A DNA stretch of 64,000 bases from Candidatus Rhodoferax mariagerensis (GTDB lineage Bacteria; Pseudomonadota; Gammaproteobacteria; Burkholderiales; Burkholderiaceae_C): positions 1-64,000 of the forward strand of contig JADKAW010000021.1 in the NCBI GenBank assembly GCA_016719055.1. The letters are read 5' to 3'. Below, piece after piece: positions 1 through 7,724 of the stretch (position 1 is the stretch's first letter; each line of letters starts with the position of its first letter). Both the position numbers and the translations under genes were made by a program. The notes beneath the pieces are model-generated. The model had not been told where the DNA came from. It worked only from the letters and a program-made list of their open reading frames with translations, and ran no database searches.

Positions 1-173
1 AGTTGCTCGAAACCGATGGTGGCGTTCACCAGGTCACGCAAAATCAGTCGGGCAGTTTCTGGCTCACCATTGAGAAATAGTGTCGCAGCCTCATCAAGCA
101 GCGCTTGCGCAAATGACGCGTCACTTTGAACACGCTCGATGATGGTTTCTTTGAAACTTCTGGTCAATGCCAT
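1..173 (-). CDS. HigA-type antitoxin, partial at left edge
   Basis: The 57 visible residues begin MALTRSFKETIIERVQ and continue with LLDEAATLFLNGEPETARLILRDLVNATIGFE. This is the conserved N-terminal part of the chromosomal HigA-like addiction-module antidote family, normally about 95-100 residues with a C-terminal HTH that lies outside the window. Such antitoxins neutralise a RelE/HigB-like mRNA interferase and repress their own operon. Its ATG follows the TAA of the upstream toxin remnant with no gap, the normal toxin-first layout of higBA. The toxin is broken, so this may be an orphan antitoxin. Family assignment is good; activity is inference. Confidence 0.7.
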   Translation of the reverse strand, partial: MALTRSFKETIIERVQSDASFAQALLDEAATLFLNGEPETARLILRDLVNATIGFEQ

Positions 174-545
174 TTATAACCCCTTGTGTTTACTGCCTGG
201 TTTGGCGGCCATCGCCTTTTTTCGCTCTTTGTACTGCAACCAATGCCTTTGGCTTTGTCGATGTCCCGTTGCTGGCCGCGTTTGGTGCCGCCACCGAACA
301 GGACGATCAGCGTGTCGCAATCTTTGGCGGGTAGATCCGATAACCTGGACCCCAGTCGATGATGTATTCACCCATGCCGTCAAACCACTTGATGCTGGAC
401 GTATTGCCCAATGCCATTCGAAGTTTGGCAACGGTCACCTTGGCGGCAGCCTGCGCTGACAGGCTATCAAACCATTTCTTGTACGGGTTTGAGGCATCCT
501 CACGTATGTACTCTTCGACTTTGATTGCGATGCTAAATGGTACAT
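174..545 (-). pseudogene. HigB/RelE-like toxin, multiply frameshifted
   Basis: The conserved toxin peptides are all present but in different frames. The N-terminal part (IKVEEYIREDASNPYKKWF, then AALGNTSSIKWFDGMGEYIID-like text ending GPGYRIY) hits a stop at about 307. The middle (AKDCDTLIVLFGGGTKRGQQ, RDIDKAK) is one frame over. The C-terminus (YKERKKAMAAKPGSKHKGL, then TAA) is in a third frame. The candidate ATG at 545 is also out of frame with the first block. At least three small indels are therefore needed, which argues for real decay rather than one sequencing error. The family is the Gp49/HigB-type addiction module killer. The stop codon abuts the antitoxin ATG. Confidence 0.65.
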
Positions 546-552
546 CTATGTT

Positions 553-908
553 ACCATTTACGCGCTGCGATCGCGATGCAGGTCGTTTCGTAGGTCGTTT
601 CGTAGGTCGGATGCAAATGTTGGGAATGGACAGCCGTATAGCTGCCGCTCGCCAACGCCCGGTAACGCTGCAGACCTGTCGCCCAAGACCCGTTGAATTC
701 GGCCTCCGTTTCGATTTCAAAAGCCGCTGATCCGCAGAAGATTGCTTTGGGTCGGGGGCAGGTTTCCGGGCTTTTGAAAATGCACATCTGCGCGGGCCAG
801 ATCCAGACACCCTGCGGCGTACGGATTTAGGTCTGGTCTCGCTGTATGCATCGCAACAGGGCGTCCCTCAATATGGTGTTGGCCGAGCCTGGCTTGCACA
901 GCGCGAAC
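553..908. other. Gene-poor stretch with possible ATPase remnant
   Basis: No intact gene is visible. The minus strand between about 787 and 551 encodes AAFEIETEAEFNGSWATGL followed by QRYRALASG, which resembles the C-terminal IEIK...F...L..F segment of DUF4143-type AAA ATPases. It has no start or upstream domains. A direct repeat of CGTTTCGTAGGT occurs at about 584-607. I read the region as eroded accessory DNA. The ATPase assignment is weak. Confidence 0.2.
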
Positions 909-1322
909 TTATGCGCCCCAGGGGTTGATGATGCTGACGCCCAGGTCTTGGAAGTCCTTGACATTTCGGGTGACCAGCGTCAGATCATGCTGCAGGGCAG
1001 TGGCCGCCAGCAGGCCGTCAATGGCGGGCAGTGGGCGACCGGCATCACCTTGCAAGCGCCCCCAGCGGTCAGCCACCAGCGCGTCAACACTGAGCACTCG
1101 TCCCAGAAAAAAAGTCGGCAATTCAACGTGGAGCCAATCCACCAGAATCTGGCGGCGTTTGGCATCAATCAGCCGCTCAATACCCTTGCGGATTTCACCC
1201 AGGGTCAACACGCTCAAAAAAAGTGACTGCGCCGCGCAGCGCTCGAACCACGCGACCACATTGGCATCGGGGTGTTTGCGCCGCAGTTCCGAGATCACGT
1301 TGGTGTCAATTAGATAACTCAC
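909..1322 (-). CDS. vapC: VapC/FitB-type PIN-domain toxin
   Basis: This 137-residue protein has the full PIN pattern: N-terminal YLIDTNVISELRR with the first acidic residue, a central LTLGEIRKGIERL with the conserved Glu, and the C-terminal acidic cluster PAIDGLLAATAL followed by LTLVTRNVKDF. PIN toxins of this type are Mg-dependent ribonucleases that cut tRNA or mRNA. It overlaps the upstream antitoxin by 4 nt (ATGA), so translation is coupled. The length matches the FitB-like subgroup of VapC proteins. The closing NPWG motif is also typical of that subgroup. It appears intact. Confidence 0.88.
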   Translation of the reverse strand: MSYLIDTNVISELRRKHPDANVVAWFERCAAQSLFLSVLTLGEIRKGIERLIDAKRRQILVDWLHVELPTFFLGRVLSVDALVADRWGRLQGDAGRPLPAIDGLLAATALQHDLTLVTRNVKDFQDLGVSIINPWGA

Positions 1323-1570
1323 AGCGCAATCTCACGGGGCAGGCTGGGGTCACGCTCGAAAACGATATCGTCACCGTCGTGCAAAGGCGAGCACTGCATG
1401 AACGCTACCAACGATTGGGCGTTGCCGCTGAGCCGGTCAAACAATTCGCGCGACACCACCACCGCGACCGAGCGGCCATGCACAGTGATGTCTTGCGGAC
1501 CATCCTGCTTGGCGCTTCTGACCAGGTCAGAAAAACGCGCTTTTGCGGTTTGCATTTGCCATGTTTGCAT
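1319..1570 (-). CDS. vapB: Phd/YefM-type antitoxin of the VapC pair
   Basis: This 83-residue protein starts MQTWQMQTAKARFSDLV, the classic Phd/YefM N-terminus, followed by GPQDITVHGRSVAVVVS, the strand region of the DNA-binding fold. I prefer the ATG at 1570 because AGGAAC lies just upstream; a longer reading from 1612 would run through the palindromic operator. Antitoxins of this family bind and inhibit the PIN toxin through the C-terminal tail and autorepress with it. It is translationally coupled to vapC. Sometimes these Phd-type partners are not called VapB; the symbol reflects position. Confidence 0.85.
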   Translation of the reverse strand: MQTWQMQTAKARFSDLVRSAKQDGPQDITVHGRSVAVVVSRELFDRLSGNAQSLVAFMQCSPLHDGDDIVFERDPSLPREIAL

Positions 1571-1580
1571 GAAAGTTCCT

Positions 1581-1607
1581 AAATTCTGATCTGAATGATC
1601 AGAATTT
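1581..1607. promoter_or_regulatory. Palindromic operator of the vapBC operon
   Basis: AAATTCTGATC and GATCAGAATTT form a perfect 11-bp inverted repeat with a 5-nt spacer, ending 11 nt upstream of the antitoxin start. This is the expected place for autoregulation by a Phd-type antitoxin with its toxin. The sequence symmetry is direct; its function is inference. Confidence 0.65.
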
Positions 1608-1659
1608 AACATGGTTTTGCGTCACGAGGGAAACCCTGGAATTTGGGTGGATCGCGCGG

Positions 1660-1745
1660 TGAATCCAATCCATCACAATGATATGGAACTCCAGAACTTG
1701 GAAATCCATGACATTTCGGGTCACCAGAGTCAGATCATGCTGATG
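1660..1745 (-). pseudogene. Remnant of a second VapC C-terminus
   Basis: The minus strand reads QHDLTLVTRNVMDFQVLEF, almost identical to the C-terminal HDLTLVTRNVKDFQDLGV of the intact VapC 700 bp away. The nucleotide stretches at about 930-990 and 1683-1745 align closely. Upstream PIN residues are missing, so only the last third of a second copy survives. Its upstream edge overlaps the last codons of pyrF. Confidence 0.65.
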
Positions 1746-2614
1746 CGGGGCTTTGAGACCGCCAAGCGCGCCGCTTCAAGTGTGTCGCGGGTCTTGATCG
1801 CCTCACGCCGCGCTGCAGCGGCAAAGTTTGTGTTCGCCGAGGCGTACAAAATGGCCCGCGATGAATTCACGATGATCAGCGCGGTGGTATCTATCTCGCC
1901 TTCTACTGACACTGTGCCGCGCCAGCCCGCCACAACGGTGGCCAGGGCATCACCCCCCTGCGCCCCGACACCCGGAATCAGCAATGGCAACGTGGGTGCC
2001 AGCGCACGCACCCGTTCAATCTCGGCCGGGTAGGTGGCACCCACCACCAACCCCAGCTGCCCGTTCAAGTTCCATGGGCCTTGGGCCAGCTGGGCGATGT
2101 GTTCGTACAAAAAGGGGCTGCCTGCCACATTGGCCAGCCGCTGCGCCTGAAAGTCATCACCGCCCGGGTTGGAGGTGCGGCAAAGCAAAAATGCGCCTTT
2201 GCCATGGTGCTTCAGATAGGGTTGTACCGAGTCAAACCCCATGAACGGCGAAAGCGTCACCGCGTCTGCGCCATAACGCTCAAAGGCCTCAATCGCGTAT
2301 TGCTCGGCGGTGCTGCCAATGTCGCCGCGCTTGGCATCCAGAATCACTGGCACTTGCGGCGCTGTGGCACGGATGTGGGCGATCAGCCGTTCCAGTTGGT
2401 CCTCGGCGCGGTGCGCCGCAAAATAGGCAATTTGAGGTTTGAATGCCAGGGCCAGGTCGGCGGTCGCGTCAACGATGCCGGCACAAAAGTCGTAAATTCG
2501 ACTGGCATTGTTTTTCAAATCTGCCGGAAACTTGGCCGGATCAGGGTCCAGACCGATACACAACAGGGAGCCGTTTTGACGCTCGGCCTGGCGCAACATG
2601 TCGATGAAGTTCAT
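1730..2614 (-). CDS. pyrF: Orotidine 5'-phosphate decarboxylase
   Basis: PyrF decarboxylates OMP to UMP, the last step of de novo pyrimidine synthesis. The protein (294 residues) is the type 2 form: it starts MNFIDMLRQAERQNGSLLC, then LCIGLDPDPAKFP, and carries the catalytic VILDAKRGDIGSTAEQYA segment, GFDSVQPYL and the phosphate-binding LLIPGVGAQGGD. I chose ATG 2614 because it aligns with the family start; upstream in-frame sequence looks non-coding. The last residues (KPRISMI) and the stop codon come from the vapC remnant, so the natural C-terminus was apparently replaced at the island boundary. That should be harmless because catalytic residues are internal. Confidence 0.93.
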   Translation of the reverse strand: MNFIDMLRQAERQNGSLLCIGLDPDPAKFPADLKNNASRIYDFCAGIVDATADLALAFKPQIAYFAAHRAEDQLERLIAHIRATAPQVPVILDAKRGDIGSTAEQYAIEAFERYGADAVTLSPFMGFDSVQPYLKHHGKGAFLLCRTSNPGGDDFQAQRLANVAGSPFLYEHIAQLAQGPWNLNGQLGLVVGATYPAEIERVRALAPTLPLLIPGVGAQGGDALATVVAGWRGTVSVEGEIDTTALIIVNSSRAILYASANTNFAAAARREAIKTRDTLEAARLAVSKPRISMI

Positions 2615-2756
2615 GATTTGATTGTACGAAGGCCTCTCTTTCTTTCGGGCTTTCTGCCGCTTCCTTGGTGATTGTGGTGTTTTTGCCTGCTCTGATCCGG
2701 GCAAACCGGCTTTGCCGTTAGACTGCCCTTCCCGCAGCCGCAGCCAGCACCCCACC

Positions 2757-3707
2757 ATGATTCGCAGCGAACTTGACGACAACACGGATGACAACCCGCA
2801 AACCCAGCGGCAGCGGTCGGCCGCGGCTTCGCGCAGCACCTGGGTCAGCGTGTGGGTCAATTTGCTGCTGACCACGGCCCAGATTGCGGTGGGGATTCAG
2901 GCCAAGTCGCAAGCCCTGATTGCCGACGGCATCCACTCGCTGTCAGACCTGGTGGCAGACTTTGTGGTGCTGCTGGCCAACCATCACAGCCAAAAAGACG
3001 CCGACGCAGACCATCCGTATGGTCACCAGCGTTTTGAAACAGCGGCTTCTTTGGTGCTTGGGCTGCTGTTGCTAGCAGTGGGCCTGGGCATGTTGTGGTC
3101 GGCGGCCGTCAAGCTGCAAAACCCGGCCGAAATTGCCACTGTGCACATCGTGGCGCTGTGGGTGGCAGCGGGCGCGCTGGTGGCCAAAGAATCGCTGTTT
3201 CGCTACATGCTGGCGGTGGCCAAGCGGGTTAAAAGCAGCATGCTGGTGGCCAATGCCTGGCACGCACGCTCTGACGCCGCCTCGTCACTGGTGGTGGGAG
3301 TGGGAATTGTCGGCAACCTGATGGGTTACCCGATTCTGGACCCGATTGCTGCGGCCATTGTGGGCTTCATGGTGACCAAAATGGGTTGGAGTTTTGGCTG
3401 GGACGCCATGCACGACCTGATGGACCGTGCTGTGGACGCTGCCGAGGTGCAAGCCATTCGCAAAACGCTGATGGAAACCCCAGGCGTGAGCGGCGTGCAC
3501 GACGTGCGCACCCGCAAGATGGGCGACATGATTGTGGTTGATGCACATCTGGAGGTGGTGGCAACACTCACAGTTGAGCAAGGGCACGATATTGCTGTGG
3601 TGGCGCGCCAGCGGGTCATGCAACACCACCGCGTGATCAACCTGATGACGCATATTGACCCACACCGCCGACCCGACCTGGATCACGCGGTGCTGGCCCG
3701 GCGCTGA
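2757..3707 (+). CDS. Cation diffusion facilitator (CDF) metal exporter
   Basis: This inner-membrane antiporter of 316 residues exports divalent metal ions (Zn, Fe, Mn or Co) in exchange for protons. Visible features are TM1 (VSVWVNLLLTTAQIAVG), the first metal site ADGIHSLSD, the loop DADADHPYGHQRFE, the second metal site WHARSDAASS, and a C-terminal ferredoxin-like cytoplasmic domain containing VSGVHDVRTRKMGD and DAHLEV. The start at 2757 removes a non-homologous leader. The HARSD site is of the FieF/MMT1 branch. It is convergent with udg, only 12 nt away. The metal cannot be fixed from sequence alone. Confidence 0.88.
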   Translation: MIRSELDDNTDDNPQTQRQRSAAASRSTWVSVWVNLLLTTAQIAVGIQAKSQALIADGIHSLSDLVADFVVLLANHHSQKDADADHPYGHQRFETAASLVLGLLLLAVGLGMLWSAAVKLQNPAEIATVHIVALWVAAGALVAKESLFRYMLAVAKRVKSSMLVANAWHARSDAASSLVVGVGIVGNLMGYPILDPIAAAIVGFMVTKMGWSFGWDAMHDLMDRAVDAAEVQAIRKTLMETPGVSGVHDVRTRKMGDMIVVDAHLEVVATLTVEQGHDIAVVARQRVMQHHRVINLMTHIDPHRRPDLDHAVLARR

Positions 3708-3719
3708 CATGTGGCGGGT

Positions 3720-4706
3720 TCAGGCGCTGGGTGCGCCCTGCACCACGTCGGCAGCCAGGCACAGGTCCTCCCAGGCGCGCGCCTTGTCGTGACCGGAGCG
3801 CAGCAGGTACTCGGGCGGATAAGTCACCACCACTGGCACGCCCTGAAAACGCCAGACTTGCCCGCGCAGCTTGCCCAGCGGCAGTTTCAGCCCATCAGGA
3901 TGGGCCTCGCAGAGCAGCATCTGCATGGCAAATCGACCCATGGTCAAAATCACTTTGGGCTGAAGCAGCGCGATTTCACGGCGTAAATAATGAGCGCAGG
4001 CTGCCAGCGCAGCGGCGTCGGGCATGGTGGGCAAGGCCGGGCGGCATTTAAGCGCAAGGCTGAGGTAAGCCGTGTGCGCTGGCACTGAGGTTGAGCCAGT
4101 GGCAGCAGGGTCAGGCACTGCGCCAGACGCCATCGCAGACTCAAAGCGTTTGACGCCCACAGCGCGCAGCATGTTGTGGAGCAATTTGCCGGAATCACCC
4201 ACAAAGGGTTTGCCGGCGCGTTCCTGGGCGTCGTCAGGCGGTTCGCCCAGCACCATCCAGTCACAGCGCTGTGGTTCAGGCGGCAGCTCAAAAACGGGTG
4301 CCTGACGCCCCAGACACATTCGGCAGGCCTGGCAACTGGCCACACTTTGCGTCAGGGCAGGCCCGTCCATGCCGGCAATACCGTCTGCCAGGGGCAGCAG
4401 CGCAGCGGGTTTGGGCGTGGTGCCGGGGTTGACCGGCACGGCTGTTTGCTGCGCTTGAAGGTGCACGCCAGCCGCGATGGTGGCTGGTGCAGCCATTGGT
4501 TTTGCTGAAAAAATTGAATCATTTTGGCTTGTAGCCCTTTCAGAGTATGCGCTGGTCACTTCAGTTTTTATAGCGCCTTGACGTGTCGCGGCAACCCGCG
4601 TCTGGGCAGCCGGGGGAACCAGTTCCGTAGCTGGCAGTGGCCACCAGACGCGCACACCCATCTCGGCCAGCATGGCGCGTTGACGGTCGTCCAGGTTCAG
4701 GCTCAT
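3720..4706 (-). CDS. Uracil-DNA glycosylase, family 4/5-like Fe-S type
   Basis: This enzyme removes uracil from DNA as the first step of base excision repair. Of 328 residues the first ~110 are low-complexity linker; the catalytic domain follows. It has the Fe-S cysteines CQACRMC, LKCRP and AACAHYL, the active-site motif GEPPDDAQERAGKPFVGDSG, and QPKVILTMGRFAMQ. The C-terminal motif reads VVVTYPPEYLLR, whereas the family usually has His (TYHPxxLL). The catalytic or binding His thus appears replaced by Pro. A 60-bp repeat unit encodes part of the linker (about residues 44-63). It is the last gene of tsaB-rimI-udg, 18 nt after rimI. Confidence 0.85.
   Translation of the reverse strand: MSLNLDDRQRAMLAEMGVRVWWPLPATELVPPAAQTRVAATRQGAIKTEVTSAYSERATSQNDSIFSAKPMAAPATIAAGVHLQAQQTAVPVNPGTTPKPAALLPLADGIAGMDGPALTQSVASCQACRMCLGRQAPVFELPPEPQRCDWMVLGEPPDDAQERAGKPFVGDSGKLLHNMLRAVGVKRFESAMASGAVPDPAATGSTSVPAHTAYLSLALKCRPALPTMPDAAALAACAHYLRREIALLQPKVILTMGRFAMQMLLCEAHPDGLKLPLGKLRGQVWRFQGVPVVVTYPPEYLLRSGHDKARAWEDLCLAADVVQGAPSA
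4517..4576 (-). repeat. Interspersed ~55-bp repeat, copy 1 (in udg)
   Basis: On the minus strand it reads GCGCTATAAAAACTGAAGTG, then CCAGCGCATACTCTGAAAG, then GGCTACAAGCCAAAAT. It lies in the udg linker and is translated as part of the linker with no frame change. Same strand as the gene. Confidence 0.7.
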
Positions 4707-4724
4707 GGGCGCATTCTTGCAGAG

Positions 4725-5240
4725 TCAGTCGTTGTGGAGTCGGTAGCTCATCACCAGTGCATCTTCGCGCAGACCGGCTTGCGCCGGGTAATACTGTTTG
4801 CGTTGCCCGACATGACGAAAGCCGTGGGCCTTGTAGACATGGATCGCTCGGGCGTTGCTGGGGCGCACCTCCAGCCACAGCCATTTGGCAGCCTGCCCGC
4901 GTGCCCACAGTGCCAGCGCCTCCAGCAGGGTTTGCGCCCAGCCCTGGCGCTGGTGCGTTGGTGCCACCGTGATGTTGAGCAGGTGCGCTTCTTCAACGCC
5001 CTTCATGGCGACAAAATAACCCAGTAGCTGTTCGCCAGCCAGCAGCAATTGCGCCTGGTAGCCACTGGCCAGACAGTCACTGAAATGGCTGTGTTGCCAG
5101 GGGTGGGCGTAGGCCTGTTGCTCCACCGCCAGCACGCTATCTAAAGTGGCCAGCGTCATGGGCTCAAACCGGACCTCGGTGCCAAGGTTTTTCACCAGCC
5201 TGGTGGCTGCGGCCAATGATGCGTTGCTTTGCGCGCTCAT
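4725..5240 (-). CDS. rimI: Ribosomal protein S18 alanine N-acetyltransferase
   Basis: RimI acetylates the N-terminal alanine of ribosomal protein S18. The 171-residue GNAT protein shows the family features: FEPMTLATLDSVLAVEQQAY, AYAHPWQHSHFSDCLASGY, the strand LLNITVAPTHQRQGWAQTLL with the acetyl-CoA loop (Q/R-x-x-G-x-A variant QRQGWA), and the C-terminal PSNARAIHVYKAHGF then VGQRKQYYP. It has an extra 25-residue N-terminus. Its start overlaps tsaB by 4 nt, the usual TsaB-RimI coupling, so both are probably co-translated. Confidence 0.9.
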   Translation of the reverse strand: MSAQSNASLAAATRLVKNLGTEVRFEPMTLATLDSVLAVEQQAYAHPWQHSHFSDCLASGYQAQLLLAGEQLLGYFVAMKGVEEAHLLNITVAPTHQRQGWAQTLLEALALWARGQAAKWLWLEVRPSNARAIHVYKAHGFRHVGQRKQYYPAQAGLREDALVMSYRLHND

Positions 5241-5950
5241 GCCGATGCTGTGGCGGCCTTGATTGCCGCGCGCTCCTGTGTGGTTTGTGCCACCTTGTCG
5301 CGCACATAGGTCGGTAGCGCTTGCGCAGCCGCCACGGCACCCCCACCAGCCAGCAAAGCCGGTGCCAGGCGCAACAGCGCAGTGGCGCAGGGCAGGGCGT
5401 GCACCCGGCCGGACTGGGGCAGGCGCGCTGCATAAGTTTCAAACACATTGCCAGCCAGCAGCATGCCCATGTCCAGCACCTCGGTCACATCGATATCTTC
5501 AGGCTTTATCAGCCTGCAGCCCTTGTCAGATAACCACTGTCCGCTATCAAAATAAAATTTTTGCGCGTAGATTTCGTCCATTCGGGCATCCAGCATGGCC
5601 AGTACCCGGCAACCCTCGCCCGCCTGGCGCTGAAAGCGCGCCTCTTCGGCCACAGCCATCAGCGTGTTCACCGGCAGCACCGGCACGCCGGCACCAAAAG
5701 CCAGACCTTGTGCCACGGCACAGGCACTGCGCAGGCCAGTGAAAGAACCTGGACCAGCGCCAAATACCAACGCGTCCAACTCTTCAAAACGCAGGGCCGC
5801 CTGGGCCATCAGCGCCAAAATCTGGGGAATAAGCTGGGTCGAGGTCAGCGCGCCACCGGCTGCGTGATGCTGCCAGGGCTGCGCCTGCCCATGGCGTTGC
5901 ACCGCCATCGACATCCATTCGGTGCTGGTATCAAACGCCAGCAGGTTCAT
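5237..5950 (-). CDS. tsaB: tRNA t6A37 threonylcarbamoyltransferase subunit TsaB
   Basis: TsaB is the scaffold paralog of TsaD in the TsaBDE complex that makes N6-threonylcarbamoyladenosine at A37 of ANN-decoding tRNAs. The 237-residue protein starts MNLLAFDTSTEWMSMAV, has the ASKHA-fold GAGPGSFTGLRSACAVAQGL and VNTLMAVAEEA, and MLDARMDEIYAQKF. Length and motifs are typical. Residues about 130-150 (FDSGQWLSDKGCRLIK) are encoded by a copy of the interspersed repeat. It heads the tsaB-rimI-udg operon. The window also carries a Sua5-type gene that provides the TsaBDE substrate. Confidence 0.92.
   Translation of the reverse strand: MNLLAFDTSTEWMSMAVQRHGQAQPWQHHAAGGALTSTQLIPQILALMAQAALRFEELDALVFGAGPGSFTGLRSACAVAQGLAFGAGVPVLPVNTLMAVAEEARFQRQAGEGCRVLAMLDARMDEIYAQKFYFDSGQWLSDKGCRLIKPEDIDVTEVLDMGMLLAGNVFETYAARLPQSGRVHALPCATALLRLAPALLAGGGAVAAAQALPTYVRDKVAQTTQERAAIKAATASA
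5503..5562 (-). repeat. Interspersed ~55-bp repeat, copy 2 (in tsaB)
   Basis: The minus strand reads ATTTTATTTTGATAGCGGAC, then AGTGGTTATCTGACAAGGGC, then TGCAGGCTGATAAAG. It is translated in frame in a variable loop of TsaB. Confidence 0.65.
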
Positions 5951-6015
5951 ACGGCAAAAAACCAGTTTGTGTGGGGCATGCCCGGATTATCGACGGCGGC
6001 CAGGCGGTCGCCGGG

Positions 6016-7656
6016 TCAGGGGCTCAGACGCACCTCGTCAAGCTGCTCGGGGCTTAAAAATTGTTCGCCGTAACGGCGGTAAACCTCGGTCTTGACAAAC
6101 ACGTCAAACAAATCAGGGTCAATGTGACCGCCGCGTTTGAGCATGTTCATGATGTCCATGGCTTGCGACAGCTTCATGCTCGGCTTGTAGGGCCGGTCGG
6201 AGGCCGTGAGTGCCTCGAAAATATCGGCAATGCCCATGATGCGAGCCTGCACCGACATCTGTTCGCGCGACAAGCCCTTGGGGTAACCCTTGCCGTCCAT
6301 GCGCTCGTGGTGACCACCCGCATATTCCGGCACGTTTTTCAGGTGCCGGGGCCAGGGCAGGCGCTCCAGCATCTTGATGGTGGCCACGATGTGGTAGTTG
6401 ATGATGTCGCGCTCGGCCGTGGTCAGGGTGCCTTTGCGGATGCACAGGTTTTCCATTTCGTCGGCACTGAGAAAGTCGGTTTGCACGCCATCCACGTTGC
6501 GCCATTGATGCTGGCTGCCAATTTGGCGGACTCGGCTGATGTGTGCATCGCTCATGCCCTCTGAGCCCACATTGGCCAGCCGCAGAAAGTCGCGGTCATC
6601 GTCCAGTGCTACCTGTGCAATGGCCGAACGCGCCAGCGCGCCAGCCTCTGCCTCAAGGTCAAGCGGCTTGCGCAGTGCCAGCTGTTCGCGCAGAGCGGCA
6701 ATTTCGGCATCGCGCTTGAGCACTTCAAAACGTGTGTCCACCAGGTCAATGCGGTCAAACAGGGTTTGCAGCTTGGTCGCCTTGTCAACCACGTGCACCG
6801 GCGTGGTGATCTTGCCGCAGTCGTGCAGCAGGCCGGCAATTTTGAGCTCATAACGATCAGCCTCGCTCATGCTGAAGTCTGCCAGCGGGCCGTCTTGCAG
6901 GTCGGCAGTCGCATTGGCCAGCATCATGGTCAGTGCTGGCACGCGCTGGCAATGGCCCCCGGTGTAGTGCGATTTTTCGTCGATGGCCAGGTTGATCAGG
7001 CCGATGAATGACTCAAACAGTTCTTCGAGTTGTGTCAGGAGGCGCCGGTTGCTCAGGGCAATGGCGGCTTGTGAGGCCAGCGACTCCACCAGGCGCTGGT
7101 CGGCGTGTGAAAACGCCACAAGCTCGGTGGTGCCAGGCGGGCGCGCATTGATCAGTTGCAATACGCCGATCACAGCACCTTCGTGGTCACGCATCGGCAC
7201 CGTCAGAAACGACTGGGAGCGGTAGCCGGTGCGGGCGTCAAACACCTGCGTGCCAGAAAAATCAAATTCGTCAGCGTTGCTGTATGCGTCGTCAATATTG
7301 ACCGTCACGCCATGGATGGCAGCGTAGGCGGCCACCAGCGAGTCATTTGGGCCACCACTATCGGTCTTGAGCGCGATATCTGGGAAATTGATCGCACTGC
7401 CTGACGTGCCACCCATGGCGATATTGAGCGAGTCGGTGCGCAAAATTTCAAAACGCAGCGTTTCCCCGTCGTCAAGCATGCGGTAAAGCGTGCCACCGTC
7501 GGCATGGGTGATGGTTTTGGCGGCCAGCAATATCTGCTCAAGCAGGCGCGTGATGTCACGTTCTCGCGACAGCGAAGCCCCGACATCATTGAGCTGCTCG
7601 AGTCGTTTGAGCAGCCCCTCGACCGTGCTGGAATCACTTGCAGTTGTTGCGTTCAT
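6016..7656 (-). CDS. GAF + HD-GYP cyclic-di-GMP phosphodiesterase
   Basis: This 546-residue cytoplasmic enzyme should hydrolyse c-di-GMP to GMP. An N-terminal GAF domain (about residues 20-190, with SFLTVPMRDHEGAVIGVLQL) senses a ligand or signal. The HD-GYP domain follows: HYTGGHCQRV near 232, LLHDCGKITTPVHV near 276, then HHERMDGKGYPKGL near 449 and ADIFEALTASDRPYK. All metal-binding and GYP residues are present, so it looks active. A long insertion (about residues 300-400) between the HD and GYP parts is common in the GAF-linked subgroup. It is divergent from a CHASE2 adenylate cyclase across 68 bp. Confidence 0.9.
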   Translation of the reverse strand: MNATTASDSSTVEGLLKRLEQLNDVGASLSRERDITRLLEQILLAAKTITHADGGTLYRMLDDGETLRFEILRTDSLNIAMGGTSGSAINFPDIALKTDSGGPNDSLVAAYAAIHGVTVNIDDAYSNADEFDFSGTQVFDARTGYRSQSFLTVPMRDHEGAVIGVLQLINARPPGTTELVAFSHADQRLVESLASQAAIALSNRRLLTQLEELFESFIGLINLAIDEKSHYTGGHCQRVPALTMMLANATADLQDGPLADFSMSEADRYELKIAGLLHDCGKITTPVHVVDKATKLQTLFDRIDLVDTRFEVLKRDAEIAALREQLALRKPLDLEAEAGALARSAIAQVALDDDRDFLRLANVGSEGMSDAHISRVRQIGSQHQWRNVDGVQTDFLSADEMENLCIRKGTLTTAERDIINYHIVATIKMLERLPWPRHLKNVPEYAGGHHERMDGKGYPKGLSREQMSVQARIMGIADIFEALTASDRPYKPSMKLSQAMDIMNMLKRGGHIDPDLFDVFVKTEVYRRYGEQFLSPEQLDEVRLSP

Positions 7657-7724
7657 ACACCATGCCTCGGGTTAGCGGCCTGAAAAACCGGTTGCGTGCT
7701 CAGAAATTGTAAGGAAACGGGGCC

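Noticed and set aside
2615..2875. N-terminal extension of pyrF
   Set aside because: PyrF homologs start at the MNFIDML position and the extension overlaps the CDF promoter region.
5164..5742. Plus- and minus-strand overlapping reading frames over rimI/tsaB
   Set aside because: They are shadow frames with Arg/Pro/His-rich text and no homology; GC-rich coding DNA gives long antisense frames.
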